A stretch of 64,000 nucleotides of DNA, from contig NZ_JBGQOM010000009.1 in the NCBI RefSeq assembly GCF_052119645.1, forward strand, positions 153,542 to 217,541, read 5' to 3'. Positions 28,698-36,509 of this stretch are shown piece by piece. Origin of the DNA: Paraglaciecola sp030730205. Its GTDB lineage: Bacteria > Pseudomonadota > Gammaproteobacteria > Enterobacterales > Alteromonadaceae. The position numbers and the translations under genes are program-made. Within the stretch, counting starts at the first letter, position 1. Every line of letters starts with the position of its first letter. The notes below the pieces were generated by a model that was not told where the DNA came from, did no database searches, and saw only the letters and a program-made list of their open reading frames with translations.

Positions 28698-29492
28698 TTA
28701 TTGTTGTGGTTGAATTGCGCTTGGCGCAGGTGAAATTTGCGTACCAACTGGTTCGTTGTGCAAAAAGCCTAACAGTTTAGGCGCAGATTTCCAGCTTGCT
28801 ATGGTGACACTGCGGCCCAAACTTTGCGCCGCGGTCAAAGCAGCTTGCACTTTAACAACCATGCCGTCACGAATGACACCCTCTTCAATCAAGGCATCAA
28901 TCTCCTTTTTATTTAATTTTTCGATTAAGGTTCGGTTGGCATCTAATACCCCAGGGACATCCGATAAGAGAATGAGTTCCGCTTTTAGTAATTGGGCAAT
29001 GACGGTAGCAGCTTGGTCAGCATTCACATTGAGTAAGCGCCCCTCAGGATCCGCGCCAATAGAACTGATAATGGGTAACATGTCGTTGCTAACCAATAAT
29101 TGTAGCAAGTGGGCATTGCCCGCTACCACTGAGCCTACTCGGCCCAATTCGGGACTTAATACTGAGCCAATACATATTTTTCCGTCGGCTAAACTCAAAC
29201 CCACTGGATTTAAGCCTGCTTTTATAGCTAAGCCGCAAAGTTGCTTATTGGCAGTGCCAGCAAGAGCGCCGGTAATAAAGGGCATTTGTTCTTCTGGCGT
29301 GACCCGTAAACCATTGACTTTATTGCTACGTAAATTAAGTGCGGCTAAGAGTTCTTCGACCATGGGACCACCACCATGAACAAGCACCACGCACACTTCT
29401 TCTTGCAACTTCTTAATCGTATCAAGCAAAGCTAAAGCAAGCTCGTCGGCTTGCATAAATGCACCGCCTACTTTTATGACTATGGTTTTCAT
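28698..29492 (-). CDS. argB: Acetylglutamate kinase
   Basis: Phosphorylates N-acetylglutamate. It has 264 residues. The N-terminal KVGGAF and VLVHGGGPMVEELL nucleotide/substrate loops, NVNADQAATVIAQ and DGMVVKV near the C-terminus are typical. At this length it lacks the N-terminal helix of arginine-inhibited hexameric ArgB, so feedback probably falls on ArgA. It follows argC by only 4 bases. Confidence 0.95.
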   Translation of the reverse strand: MKTIVIKVGGAFMQADELALALLDTIKKLQEEVCVVLVHGGGPMVEELLAALNLRSNKVNGLRVTPEEQMPFITGALAGTANKQLCGLAIKAGLNPVGLSLADGKICIGSVLSPELGRVGSVVAGNAHLLQLLVSNDMLPIISSIGADPEGRLLNVNADQAATVIAQLLKAELILLSDVPGVLDANRTLIEKLNKKEIDALIEEGVIRDGMVVKVQAALTAAQSLGRSVTIASWKSAPKLLGFLHNEPVGTQISPAPSAIQPQQ

Positions 29493-29496
29493 GGCG

Positions 29497-30513
29497 TTAA
29501 CCTACTAAATCCAAATGACTTTCAAATCCAAAACGCAAGTTTGCGCATTGAACAGCTTGAGAAGCGGCGCCTTTTAATAAATTGTCAATGGCACTACCAA
29601 CGACCAGATAACCGCTTTGCTCATCATACTTCCAAAATAAGTCACAAAAAGGACTATGCGCTACATCGTCTATTTTTGGCCATGAATCACGTAAACGAAC
29701 AATAGGATTACTGGCATAAGCCAGTTGGTAAGCTTGATTGATTTGTTCTGCGCTTACGGCTGCTTTTACTTTGACAGTAATTGTGGCGAGTATGCCCCGT
29801 TTAAAATTTCCCAAGTGAGGCGTGAAAATAACTTCATTGCCCAAATAAGTGGCGATTTCAGGTTGATGTCTGTGACCTAGCACGCCGTAAGCTTGAAGGC
29901 TCACTTCGGTAAAACTACTATTCAAGGCCGCTTTGCGACCCGCGCCAGAAACGCCAGACACCGCATTTATAATGGGGCGGTGATGTATATCAAGCAATCC
30001 AGCCTCTTGTAGCGGTTTTAAAGCGGTGAGTGAAGCAGTGGGGTAACAGCCCGGCACGGCAACCACACTTGCGGTTTTGATTGCGTCTTGATGCCAATCT
30101 GCCAAACCATAAACAGCCTGCTCCAGCCAATGCGCTTGGGTGTTTTCAAAACCGTAATATTGCGCAAACACAGCAGTATTTTTTAGACGAAAGGCGCCTG
30201 ATAGATCCATGACCACAGCTTTTTTCCCGGCTAACTTGTCCATCCATTCATGGCTCGCTTCGTGGGGCGTCGCTAGAAAAATAACGTCCATTTCGTTAGC
30301 TAATAACCCCATGTCTGCGTCTTTTAACGGCTGTAAAGCCAGATCAATACGGCCGTATAAAAAGCCATGCAAGTCACCGAGCTGTTTGTGCGCGTCGAGA
30401 CTTTTTTCTGATACATATAAGGCACTGAGTTCGAATTGGCTGTGCTGCTGCAGTAATAAAGCGAGTTCTGCGCCGGTATAACCGCTCGCGCCGATAATAC
30501 AAGTTTTCAACAT
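29497..30513 (-). CDS. argC: N-acetyl-gamma-glutamyl-phosphate reductase
   Basis: Reduces acetylglutamyl phosphate to the semialdehyde with NADPH. It has 338 residues. The N-terminal IIGASGYTGAEL binds nucleotide, and the active-site Cys156 lies in VPGCYPTAS. First gene of argCBFGHA. The AAGAAGAG Shine-Dalgarno is 8 bases upstream. Only 36 bases separate the start from the end of a strong hairpin terminator facing the same way, so transcription entering argC probably has to read through it (see the leader entries). Confidence 0.96.
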   Translation of the reverse strand: MLKTCIIGASGYTGAELALLLQQHSQFELSALYVSEKSLDAHKQLGDLHGFLYGRIDLALQPLKDADMGLLANEMDVIFLATPHEASHEWMDKLAGKKAVVMDLSGAFRLKNTAVFAQYYGFENTQAHWLEQAVYGLADWHQDAIKTASVVAVPGCYPTASLTALKPLQEAGLLDIHHRPIINAVSGVSGAGRKAALNSSFTEVSLQAYGVLGHRHQPEIATYLGNEVIFTPHLGNFKRGILATITVKVKAAVSAEQINQAYQLAYASNPIVRLRDSWPKIDDVAHSPFCDLFWKYDEQSGYLVVGSAIDNLLKGAASQAVQCANLRFGFESHLDLVG

Positions 30514-30549
30514 TTAATAATCTCTTCTTACGAACAAGGTAACAAAAAC

Positions 30550-30598
30550 AAAAAAATCACTCCTTACCTTTAAGTATTAACCTCAAAGGTAAAGAGTG
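30550..30598 (-). terminator. Intrinsic terminator in the argC leader (candidate attenuator)
   Basis: On the minus strand CACTCTTTACCTTT pairs with AAAGGTAAGGAGTG (14 pairs, one G-U, 13-base loop). One A and seven T residues follow, then GTTTTT. The plus strand has no T-run, so the hairpin works only towards argC. No minus-strand gene lies upstream whose end it could mark, since argE is divergent. It therefore sits inside the leader of the arginine operon. Confidence 0.8.
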
Positions 30599-30620
30599 TG
30601 CTATACGCATCAGACGTCGA

Positions 30621-30686
30621 CTATCGTCGATACAACTTGCTGGCGAAGCTAGGCAGGGAAATAGTTGATGAAATGAACATTACCAT
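30621..30686 (-). CDS. Possible leader peptide of the arginine operon (21 residues, ends Arg-Arg)
   Basis: A short reading frame starts MVMFISSTIS and ends KLYRR followed by TAG. Its last two sense codons are both CGA (Arg). Its stop is 22 bases before the 5' arm of the argC leader terminator. This order (short peptide with regulatory codons, terminator, biosynthetic operon) is what a ribosome-controlled attenuator would show. Weak points: no good Shine-Dalgarno precedes the ATG, only two Arg codons are present, and I could not find a convincing antiterminator stem. The frame might be chance. Confidence 0.4.
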   Translation of the reverse strand: MVMFISSTISLPSFASKLYRR

Positions 30687-30748
30687 ATTCGTTATGAAAC
30701 CAAATTGAGCTAAAGTATGGTTTATAGACCAAAGGGGCATAAACCGCA

Positions 30749-30778
30749 TTGACAGTAGAATGCCATATGCGGGATAGT
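30749..30778 (+). promoter_or_regulatory. argE promoter
   Basis: TTGACA at 30749-30754 and GATAGT at 30773-30778 with an 18-base spacer. The -10 lies within the first ARG box, which would let ArgR block RNA polymerase. Confidence 0.55.
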
Positions 30779-30807
30779 TATGCAATAAAAGTGAATAAAT
30801 ATATATG
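30769..30807. promoter_or_regulatory. Tandem ARG boxes (ArgR operator) in the argC/argE divergon
   Basis: Cores GGGATAGTTATGCA (30771-30784) and TGAATAAATATATA (30792-30805) each match 7 of 8 fixed positions of TGNATNNNNATNCA. As 18-bp boxes they are 3 bases apart, the standard ArgR spacing. The first overlaps the probable argE -10. Confidence 0.65.
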
Positions 30808-30816
30808 CAGAGGCTT

Positions 30817-31968
30817 ATGCAACATTCTTCTTTCTTAGAACACTATCGACAAATCATTCAAACCCCTTCAATAAGTGCATTTGATGAAAAAATAGACATG
30901 TCAAATCGAGCGATTATTGACTTGTTAGCAAGCTGGTTAGCAGATTTTGGTTTTTCAATAAATATTCAAACTGTACCTGGTACCAATAATAAGTTTAATA
31001 TGCTTGCTCAAATAGGGTCTGGTGAGGGTGGCTTATTACTTTGCGGCCACTCTGATACCGTTCCTTTTGATGAAGGTCGTTGGCAATCTGACCCTTTTTC
31101 ATTAACGCAAAGAGATGGAAAAATTTACGGTTTAGGCACTTGTGATATGAAAGGTTTTTTTGCCTTCATCTTAGAAGCATTAAAAGAGGTTGATTTAAAA
31201 AAGCTAAATAAACCGCTGTATATACTTGCTAGTGCTGATGAAGAAACCTCTATGGCGGGCGCGCGCTTTTTTGCCGATCAGCAATTAATAAAACCTGATA
31301 TGGCAATTATCGGCGAGCCTACTGAGCTTATTCCGATCTATAAGCACAAGGGCCATATCGCGCAAAGCTTAAACATAGAAGGAAAGGCAGGGCATTCTAG
31401 TGATCCTGCCAAAGGCGTTAACGCCATTGAGATCATGTATCGAGCGATTGGGCAATTAATGGCTCTACAAGAGACTCTAAAGCAGAAATATCACGATGAT
31501 GCGTTTAGCGTTCCACACGTAACAATGAATTTAGGGCATATCCACGGTGGTGATGGTGAAAACCGTATTTGTGGTCAGTGCCTCCTCAATTTTGATTTAC
31601 GCGCAGTCCCTGAATTAAGTGATGAAGAAGCATTGGCGATGATAGATGCCGCTCTTGCGCCAGTGCGCAAGCAGTTTCCAAATCGACTGAGTTTAGACTT
31701 AATGTACCCCACAGCACCTGCATTTGCGTGTAAAGATGAGCAAAACATTATTGCACTAGCAGAAAAATTAACAGGTAAAACAGCGAAAAGTGCGAACTAC
31801 GCGACCGAAGCCCCCTTTATTAATTTGCTTGGTTGCGATACTTTGGTGTTAGGACCTGGCAGTATTGACCAAGCTCATCAACCAGATGAGTTTATGCACT
31901 TAGACTATGTTGAGCCTACAGTAAATTTATTGCAGAAATTTATACATCAAGTATGTATAAACAAGTAG
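30817..31968 (+). CDS. argE: Acetylornithine deacetylase
   Basis: Removes the acetyl group from N-acetylornithine in the linear arginine route. The start ATG 30817 is chosen over ATG 30805: it has an AGAGG Shine-Dalgarno and gives the family N-terminus MQHSSFLEHYRQIIQTPSIS; the other would lie inside the operator. The protein has 383 residues. Metal ligands are visible: H78 and D80 in CGHSDTVP, D110 in GTCDMKG, and the catalytic Glu in ADEETSM (E142/E143). Divergent from argCBFGHA, sharing its control region, as in E. coli. Confidence 0.95.
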   Translation: MQHSSFLEHYRQIIQTPSISAFDEKIDMSNRAIIDLLASWLADFGFSINIQTVPGTNNKFNMLAQIGSGEGGLLLCGHSDTVPFDEGRWQSDPFSLTQRDGKIYGLGTCDMKGFFAFILEALKEVDLKKLNKPLYILASADEETSMAGARFFADQQLIKPDMAIIGEPTELIPIYKHKGHIAQSLNIEGKAGHSSDPAKGVNAIEIMYRAIGQLMALQETLKQKYHDDAFSVPHVTMNLGHIHGGDGENRICGQCLLNFDLRAVPELSDEEALAMIDAALAPVRKQFPNRLSLDLMYPTAPAFACKDEQNIIALAEKLTGKTAKSANYATEAPFINLLGCDTLVLGPGSIDQAHQPDEFMHLDYVEPTVNLLQKFIHQVCINK

Positions 31969-32006
31969 TTCACTCAAATAGGTTTTTTCTCTTGCTAGGA
32001 TAGCTA

Positions 32007-33149
32007 TTGATAAATGAAACATGGCCTAAAAGCGTGAATGAAAATATTGAGCCTCAATTAGATAACTTAACGGGACGGTCTGACCATGATTTCGAGGCAA
32101 ACTCCCGAGCGGGCTTGTTTGTTTACATTGTGGCTTGGACTGTCATGCTTTTCGGTACTGGCTTTTATCAGCAGCAGCCGCTACTAAGTCTGCAACTTTC
32201 CATCGTTTTAGTGACGATTACCTTATTTCGTCTATGCCACATTCTTTTGCACCAATATGTCTACTTCAAGCTGCCCAAAAGATGGATGCTATTGCATTAT
32301 GGATTGCTGCTCACTCATGGTGCTTTTTGGTCAGTGTTGTTCACCTTGGCGATAATTGATGAGCGCTTTAGTGTTTTGTTATTAGCACTGGTGATGTTTA
32401 TCGCTATTATTGCCGGTGGCGCCGTGGCGAGTTTTAGAGCTAAGTTTCTGGTGCCGCAACTTTATGTCGCTATTATGCTTGTACCGGCCATGATCTCTAG
32501 CATGCTAAAACCCGAGTTAAACGGGATCTGTTGGATCATCATGCTGCACTGGTTTTTCTTAATCTCATTTGGCTACCGCTTAAATAAAGACTACCGCAAC
32601 GCTTATAAACAAGAGCTGGATTTACAAGTTCAAAAACAAAACCTTGATTTGTTGAGTAAGACAGATTCATTAACCAAAATTTATAATCGTCAATATTTTA
32701 CTGATTGCTTTGAGTATCAATGGAAATTAGCCATTAGAAACGAATCTGTCATTGCGCTGTTGATGATTGATGTCGATGATTTTAGAGGCATAAGTTTAAA
32801 ACATGGCCCGGTGTTCGGAGACAAATGTCTAGTGCACGTCGCTGACATTATTCGAGATAGTGTTAAGCGCGTCACAGATTTGGTGGTGCGCTATGGTGGA
32901 GAGCAATTTGTGGTGATATTAACCGAAACCCAAGCTGATGTAGCGCAGAAGTTAGCTGAGCAGATTCGGCAAAATATACTGTCGAAGGACTTTGTACACG
33001 CTGACCATACTCAATTTTTAAGTGCCACCATTGGGGTTGGTGTTATCAAACCGAAACAATTTTCATCCTCTACTTTACTGATTCAAAAAGCCGAAATTGC
33101 TCTTTACCAAGCCAAGGTAAAAGGCCAAAATCGGGTAGAAGTCATGTAA
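32007..33149 (+). CDS. Six-helix membrane protein with degenerate GGDEF domain
   Basis: A 380-residue protein. About six membrane helices (residues 35-190) are followed by a linker and a GGDEF-fold domain (216-380). The signature reads GGEQF (297-301) rather than GGDEF/GGEEF. The normally conserved FKxINDxxGHxxGD segment reads FRGISLKHGPVFGD, losing the guanine-contacting Asn and the following Asp. The inhibitory-site motif RxxD is kept (RVTD, 288-291). It may bind c-di-GMP or have reduced cyclase activity. Start: TTG 32007 with AGGA 7 bases upstream; no ATG occurs before residue 47. Confidence 0.8.
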   Translation: MINETWPKSVNENIEPQLDNLTGRSDHDFEANSRAGLFVYIVAWTVMLFGTGFYQQQPLLSLQLSIVLVTITLFRLCHILLHQYVYFKLPKRWMLLHYGLLLTHGAFWSVLFTLAIIDERFSVLLLALVMFIAIIAGGAVASFRAKFLVPQLYVAIMLVPAMISSMLKPELNGICWIIMLHWFFLISFGYRLNKDYRNAYKQELDLQVQKQNLDLLSKTDSLTKIYNRQYFTDCFEYQWKLAIRNESVIALLMIDVDDFRGISLKHGPVFGDKCLVHVADIIRDSVKRVTDLVVRYGGEQFVVILTETQADVAQKLAEQIRQNILSKDFVHADHTQFLSATIGVGVIKPKQFSSSTLLIQKAEIALYQAKVKGQNRVEVM

Positions 33150-33187
33150 TTCAATGTTTATTAATTGTCATTTTTATAAGGGTTAGC

Positions 33188-33601
33188 GTGAGTATGCAAA
33201 AAACCATCGCTCTAGTGGCACACGATCATAAAAAGCCTGATTTAGTTAGCTGGGCATTGCAGCATAAAAGTGAGCTGAGTAAACATAAATTGGTAGCAAC
33301 GGGCACAACTGGTGGCTTGATTGCCCAAGAATTAGGGTTAGATGTACATCGTTATAAAAGCGGTCCCTTAGGGGGAGACCAGCAAATTGGCGCCTTGATT
33401 GCTGAAAATAGACTCGACTGCTTAGTATTTTTTTGGGATCCCCTCAATCCTGCTCCCCATGATCCAGATGTGAAAGCCTTGTTACGCTTGTGCTCAGTCT
33501 GGAATATTCCGGTCGCATGCAATACCTCAACCGCTGATATGTTAATTACTTCTCCCTTGTTCATCGATGGAGAATATCAACGCTTGTTGCCAAACTTGTA
33601 A
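33188..33601 (+). CDS. mgsA: Methylglyoxal synthase
   Basis: Converts dihydroxyacetone phosphate to methylglyoxal and phosphate, an escape from sugar-phosphate stress. It has 135-137 residues. Motifs: ALVAHDHKKPDLVSW, GTTGGLI (phosphate loop), SGPLGGDQQIGALI and the catalytic Asp region FFWDPLNPAPHDPDVKALLR. The start may be GTG 33188, best spaced from AAGGG, or ATG 33194; coordinates use the GTG. It stands alone between the GGDEF gene and cpxR. Confidence 0.94.
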   Translation: MSMQKTIALVAHDHKKPDLVSWALQHKSELSKHKLVATGTTGGLIAQELGLDVHRYKSGPLGGDQQIGALIAENRLDCLVFFWDPLNPAPHDPDVKALLRLCSVWNIPVACNTSTADMLITSPLFIDGEYQRLLPNL

Positions 33602-33668
33602 CGTGTTGACTTAACCGTAGTGAATACCACTTGTTACGTTTGAAGAGTCACTTCGGCTAGGGCTTTGT

Positions 33669-33684
33669 GTAAAGCTTGTGTAAA
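33669..33684 (+). promoter_or_regulatory. Putative Cpx box upstream of cpxR
   Basis: GTAAAGCTTGTGTAAA is a direct repeat of GTAAA with a 6-base gap, within the 4-8 range known for CpxR sites. It lies about 35 bases before a TATAGT -10 candidate (33714-33719). Autoregulation is likely. Confidence 0.5.
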
Positions 33685-33767
33685 TGTGCCTCTGCACTCA
33701 CTTGCAGCTGGGTTATAGTAACACTCGGTTTATCAACATCAATCCGCTAGGATAAAGCACGAATTAC

Positions 33768-34463
33768 ATGAAAAATAAGCAGCTACTTCTCATCGATGAC
33801 GATATTGAATTTACCGCTCTACTAGTTCAATACCTCAAACCGCAAGGATACGAAATTGACGTTTGCCATGACGGCGAATCGGGTTTACTCAGAGCGACGT
33901 CTAATAAAAAATATGACTTAATTTTATTAGACGTGATGTTGCCGCGTATCGATGGCTTTGAAGTATTAAAAAAGCTGCGTAGTAGTCATCACACGCCAGT
34001 ATTAATGCTGACAGCCAAGGGGGATGATTTTGATAAAATCTTTGGCTTGGAGTTGGGCGCCGACGACTATTTACCTAAACCGTTTAACCATCGAGAGTTA
34101 TCTGCCCGAATTAAAGCTATCGTCAGACGTATGGAACTGCTGCCCAGTACTAGCATGCATCAAACCTTAACGCTGGATGATGTCATCATCTCCCCGTCAA
34201 ACCAAATGGTAAGTTGTAACGACAGTGTTTTGGAGCTAACCGGCACTGAGTTTTCGATATTGCATTTATTAATGCTCAATCATGGAAACTTGGTTAGTAA
34301 ACAGGATTTAAGTGAAAAGGTATTGGGCAGAAAGTTAGCCGCTTTTGATCGCAGTGTTGATATGCATGTTAGCAACATTAGGCGGAAGTTAAGTCACAAA
34401 AATGCAGATGAAAAAATTAAAACTCACCGCGGTGCCGGTTATATTTATATGGTTAAAAAATGA
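33768..34463 (+). CDS. cpxR: Response regulator CpxR
   Basis: An OmpR-family regulator of the envelope stress response, 231 residues. The receiver domain has D10/D11, phosphorylation site D55 (LILLDVMLP) and K104 (YLPKPFN). The C-terminal winged helix contains LELTGTEFSILHLL, DRSVDMHVSNIRRKL and HRGAGYIYMV. ELTGTEF, the LGRKLAAFDRSVDMH block and GLELGADDYLPKPFN closely resemble E. coli CpxR. It overlaps cpxA by 4 bases (ATGA). No cpxP is seen beside it. Confidence 0.88.
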   Translation: MKNKQLLLIDDDIEFTALLVQYLKPQGYEIDVCHDGESGLLRATSNKKYDLILLDVMLPRIDGFEVLKKLRSSHHTPVLMLTAKGDDFDKIFGLELGADDYLPKPFNHRELSARIKAIVRRMELLPSTSMHQTLTLDDVIISPSNQMVSCNDSVLELTGTEFSILHLLMLNHGNLVSKQDLSEKVLGRKLAAFDRSVDMHVSNIRRKLSHKNADEKIKTHRGAGYIYMVKK

Positions 34464-35893
34464 AATTCTTATCTCATTTTAATCCCGCTAACCACCTGTA
34501 TATCAAGTTGTTTTTATGGTTTTGGATCGTCACCGTTATTATGATGAGTGGGTCCATGTGGATCATGAAACAATTAAGTGATGAGGTGCGATTTAGCCCA
34601 ATGCGCTCAGCGGATGTCAGTGAGCTCAATTATTACACTCAAATTTTGCAAGATAGATTGCACCAGCAAGTCAATATGGAAAGCATAGATAACGTGGTTT
34701 TGCACATGGGCAAGCGAAATCAAATCGGTTTAGTGCTGGTGGATGTTGCGGATGGCCGTGTTATTAGCTCTTTACCCCCTCGTATGGGAATAAATGAACA
34801 TGCCTTTTTAAAACTCGCGCCCTCTACCTCACCCATCAGTGTCGATATAGGCTTAGGTAGTTTTGTGGGGCCAAGTTCGATTATTTACTCGGGCAAAAAC
34901 TACTTATTGTTTGTGGGAAGGCTCGCCCCCCCAGAGTTTATGGGCAGAGTAAAGCGCCAGCATCCGGAATTTATTTTTGCCATTGCGCTGTCGATAAGCG
35001 CGTTACTGTGCTTTTGGTTTGCACGTTCATTAGTCAACCCCATAAAACAATTGCAGGATGCCAGTAAGCAAATGGCGACAGGAAATTTAGCCATTCGAGT
35101 TGGTAGTGCGAGCAAGCGCCGGGATGAAATAGGGCGTTTAGGCCGTGATTTTAATTTTATGTCAGAGCAAGTTGAGCGTTTGATGGGCAGTCAAAAACGC
35201 TTGCTTGCCGATATTTCACATGAGCTACGCTCACCCTTAGCGCGTTTACAATTATCGATCGGCATTTTACAACAACAATGTGAAGAGGATGAGGCTGAGC
35301 GCATAGAAAAGGATGTATTACTGTCGTCAATTACGCGCATTGAAAAAGAAGCCGCGCAAATCGATAAAATGATAGCTCAGGTGCTTACTTTGTCTCGTTT
35401 AGACAACCCTCAGTCATTGCTGCACAAAAGCATAGTGGATATTCAGTCATTACTGGTGCCCCTTATTAGTGACGCTCGATTTGAGGCGCAGGAACAAAAT
35501 AAGCACATCATTTTTGATTCGGCGCAGCACTGTTATTTAGATGGCGATGGCCAAATGTTAACCAGTGCAATCGAAAATGTGCTCAGAAACGCCATCAATT
35601 ATGCCAGCAATATCATCGAGGTCTCTCTGGTTCATCAAGACTCTTGGTTGACTATAGACATAAGGGATGATGGAAAAGGCATTGAACAAGAGCAATTGAG
35701 TCGGATTTTTGAGCCTTTCTATCGTGAATCGTTGGCTCGGGACAGAGCATCGGGTGGGGTAGGCTTGGGGTTGGCGATTGCCCACCAAGCGATACTTCAA
35801 CATCAAGGTAAGATCCGAGCGGTAAATTTACCCAATGGAGGACTAAGCGTCACGATTTCCTTGCCCACAGTCAATGACGAAGCGCTAACCTAA
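34460..35893 (+). CDS. cpxA: Sensor histidine kinase CpxA
   Basis: An inner-membrane kinase of 477 residues. Membrane helix 1 (about 15-38), a periplasmic sensor domain of about 130 residues, helix 2 (about 170-190), HAMP (about 190-240), the phosphoacceptor helix with H254 in ISHELRSPLARLQL, then the ATPase with N, G1 and G2 boxes (ENVLRNAINYA; DIRDDGKGI; GGVGLGLAI). FEPFYRESLARDRASGG strongly resembles CpxA. It is translationally coupled to cpxR. Confidence 0.86.
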   Translation: MKFLSHFNPANHLYIKLFLWFWIVTVIMMSGSMWIMKQLSDEVRFSPMRSADVSELNYYTQILQDRLHQQVNMESIDNVVLHMGKRNQIGLVLVDVADGRVISSLPPRMGINEHAFLKLAPSTSPISVDIGLGSFVGPSSIIYSGKNYLLFVGRLAPPEFMGRVKRQHPEFIFAIALSISALLCFWFARSLVNPIKQLQDASKQMATGNLAIRVGSASKRRDEIGRLGRDFNFMSEQVERLMGSQKRLLADISHELRSPLARLQLSIGILQQQCEEDEAERIEKDVLLSSITRIEKEAAQIDKMIAQVLTLSRLDNPQSLLHKSIVDIQSLLVPLISDARFEAQEQNKHIIFDSAQHCYLDGDGQMLTSAIENVLRNAINYASNIIEVSLVHQDSWLTIDIRDDGKGIEQEQLSRIFEPFYRESLARDRASGGVGLGLAIAHQAILQHQGKIRAVNLPNGGLSVTISLPTVNDEALT

Positions 35894-35997
35894 ATCAATG
35901 GCGCTTACCCGTGATTTTCGTTAACGTAGCTTTACATTTAAACAGCTTGTGAATATTTATAAAGTAAGCAGGATTTTACGTCAGCAAAGGGGCCGAG

Positions 35998-36432
35998 ATG
36001 CTTGTCAGTAAGTTAATGACTCAACCTATAGTCAGTGTTGGGCTTGATGATACGTTAAAAGTAGTAAAACATATTTTTGAAAACGCTAAGTTTCATCATT
36101 TACTTGTGGTTGAAGACGGGGTGCTATTCGGGGTGTTATCTGACCGAGATTTGTTAAAAGCTTTAAGCCCCTTTATTGGCACCCCTAGAGAAACACCCCA
36201 TGACACTGTTACCCTAAATCGTAAAGTGCATCAAATAATGACTCGTAAACCGATTACCTTGTTACCGAATGCCGATGTACATACTGCTATCAGTATTTTT
36301 AATCGCTATAATATTTCATGTATTCCGATTGTAAATGAAGACGGTAAACCCGTTGGTATTGTAAGTTGGCGCGATATTTTGCGTTCAATTGAAAACAGTT
36401 ATATGAAAAAGCAGAGTAAAAAGCCGCACTAA
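35998..36432 (+). CDS. CBS-domain pair protein
   Basis: 144 residues made of two CBS domains and nothing else: MTQPIVSVGLDDTLKVV ... GVLSDRDLLKAL (about 7-60) and MTRKPITLLPNADVHTA ... GIVSWRDILRSI (about 82-135). Such proteins usually bind adenine nucleotides and act as energy sensors, but the partner is unknown. A GGGGCCGAG stretch precedes the ATG. Transcribed singly between cpxA and pldB. Confidence 0.85.
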   Translation: MLVSKLMTQPIVSVGLDDTLKVVKHIFENAKFHHLLVVEDGVLFGVLSDRDLLKALSPFIGTPRETPHDTVTLNRKVHQIMTRKPITLLPNADVHTAISIFNRYNISCIPIVNEDGKPVGIVSWRDILRSIENSYMKKQSKKPH

Positions 36433-36509
36433 TAATTTGAGTAAAAGCATCGTCAGTTTACGTCTCACTTGATACCATAGTTGCTTAATACCTAGGCCTT
36501 TTTACCCTG

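Noticed and set aside
28756..29379. A 207-codon plus-strand frame opposite argB
   Set aside because: It is antisense to a well-conserved gene and has the Ser/Pro/Leu-rich composition of a shadow frame; no family motifs.
30557..30610. A second short minus-strand frame (17 codons, starting MRIAHS) in the argC leader
   Set aside because: It runs through the whole terminator stem and has no ribosome-binding site; its translation would always open the terminator, so it is a poor leader peptide.
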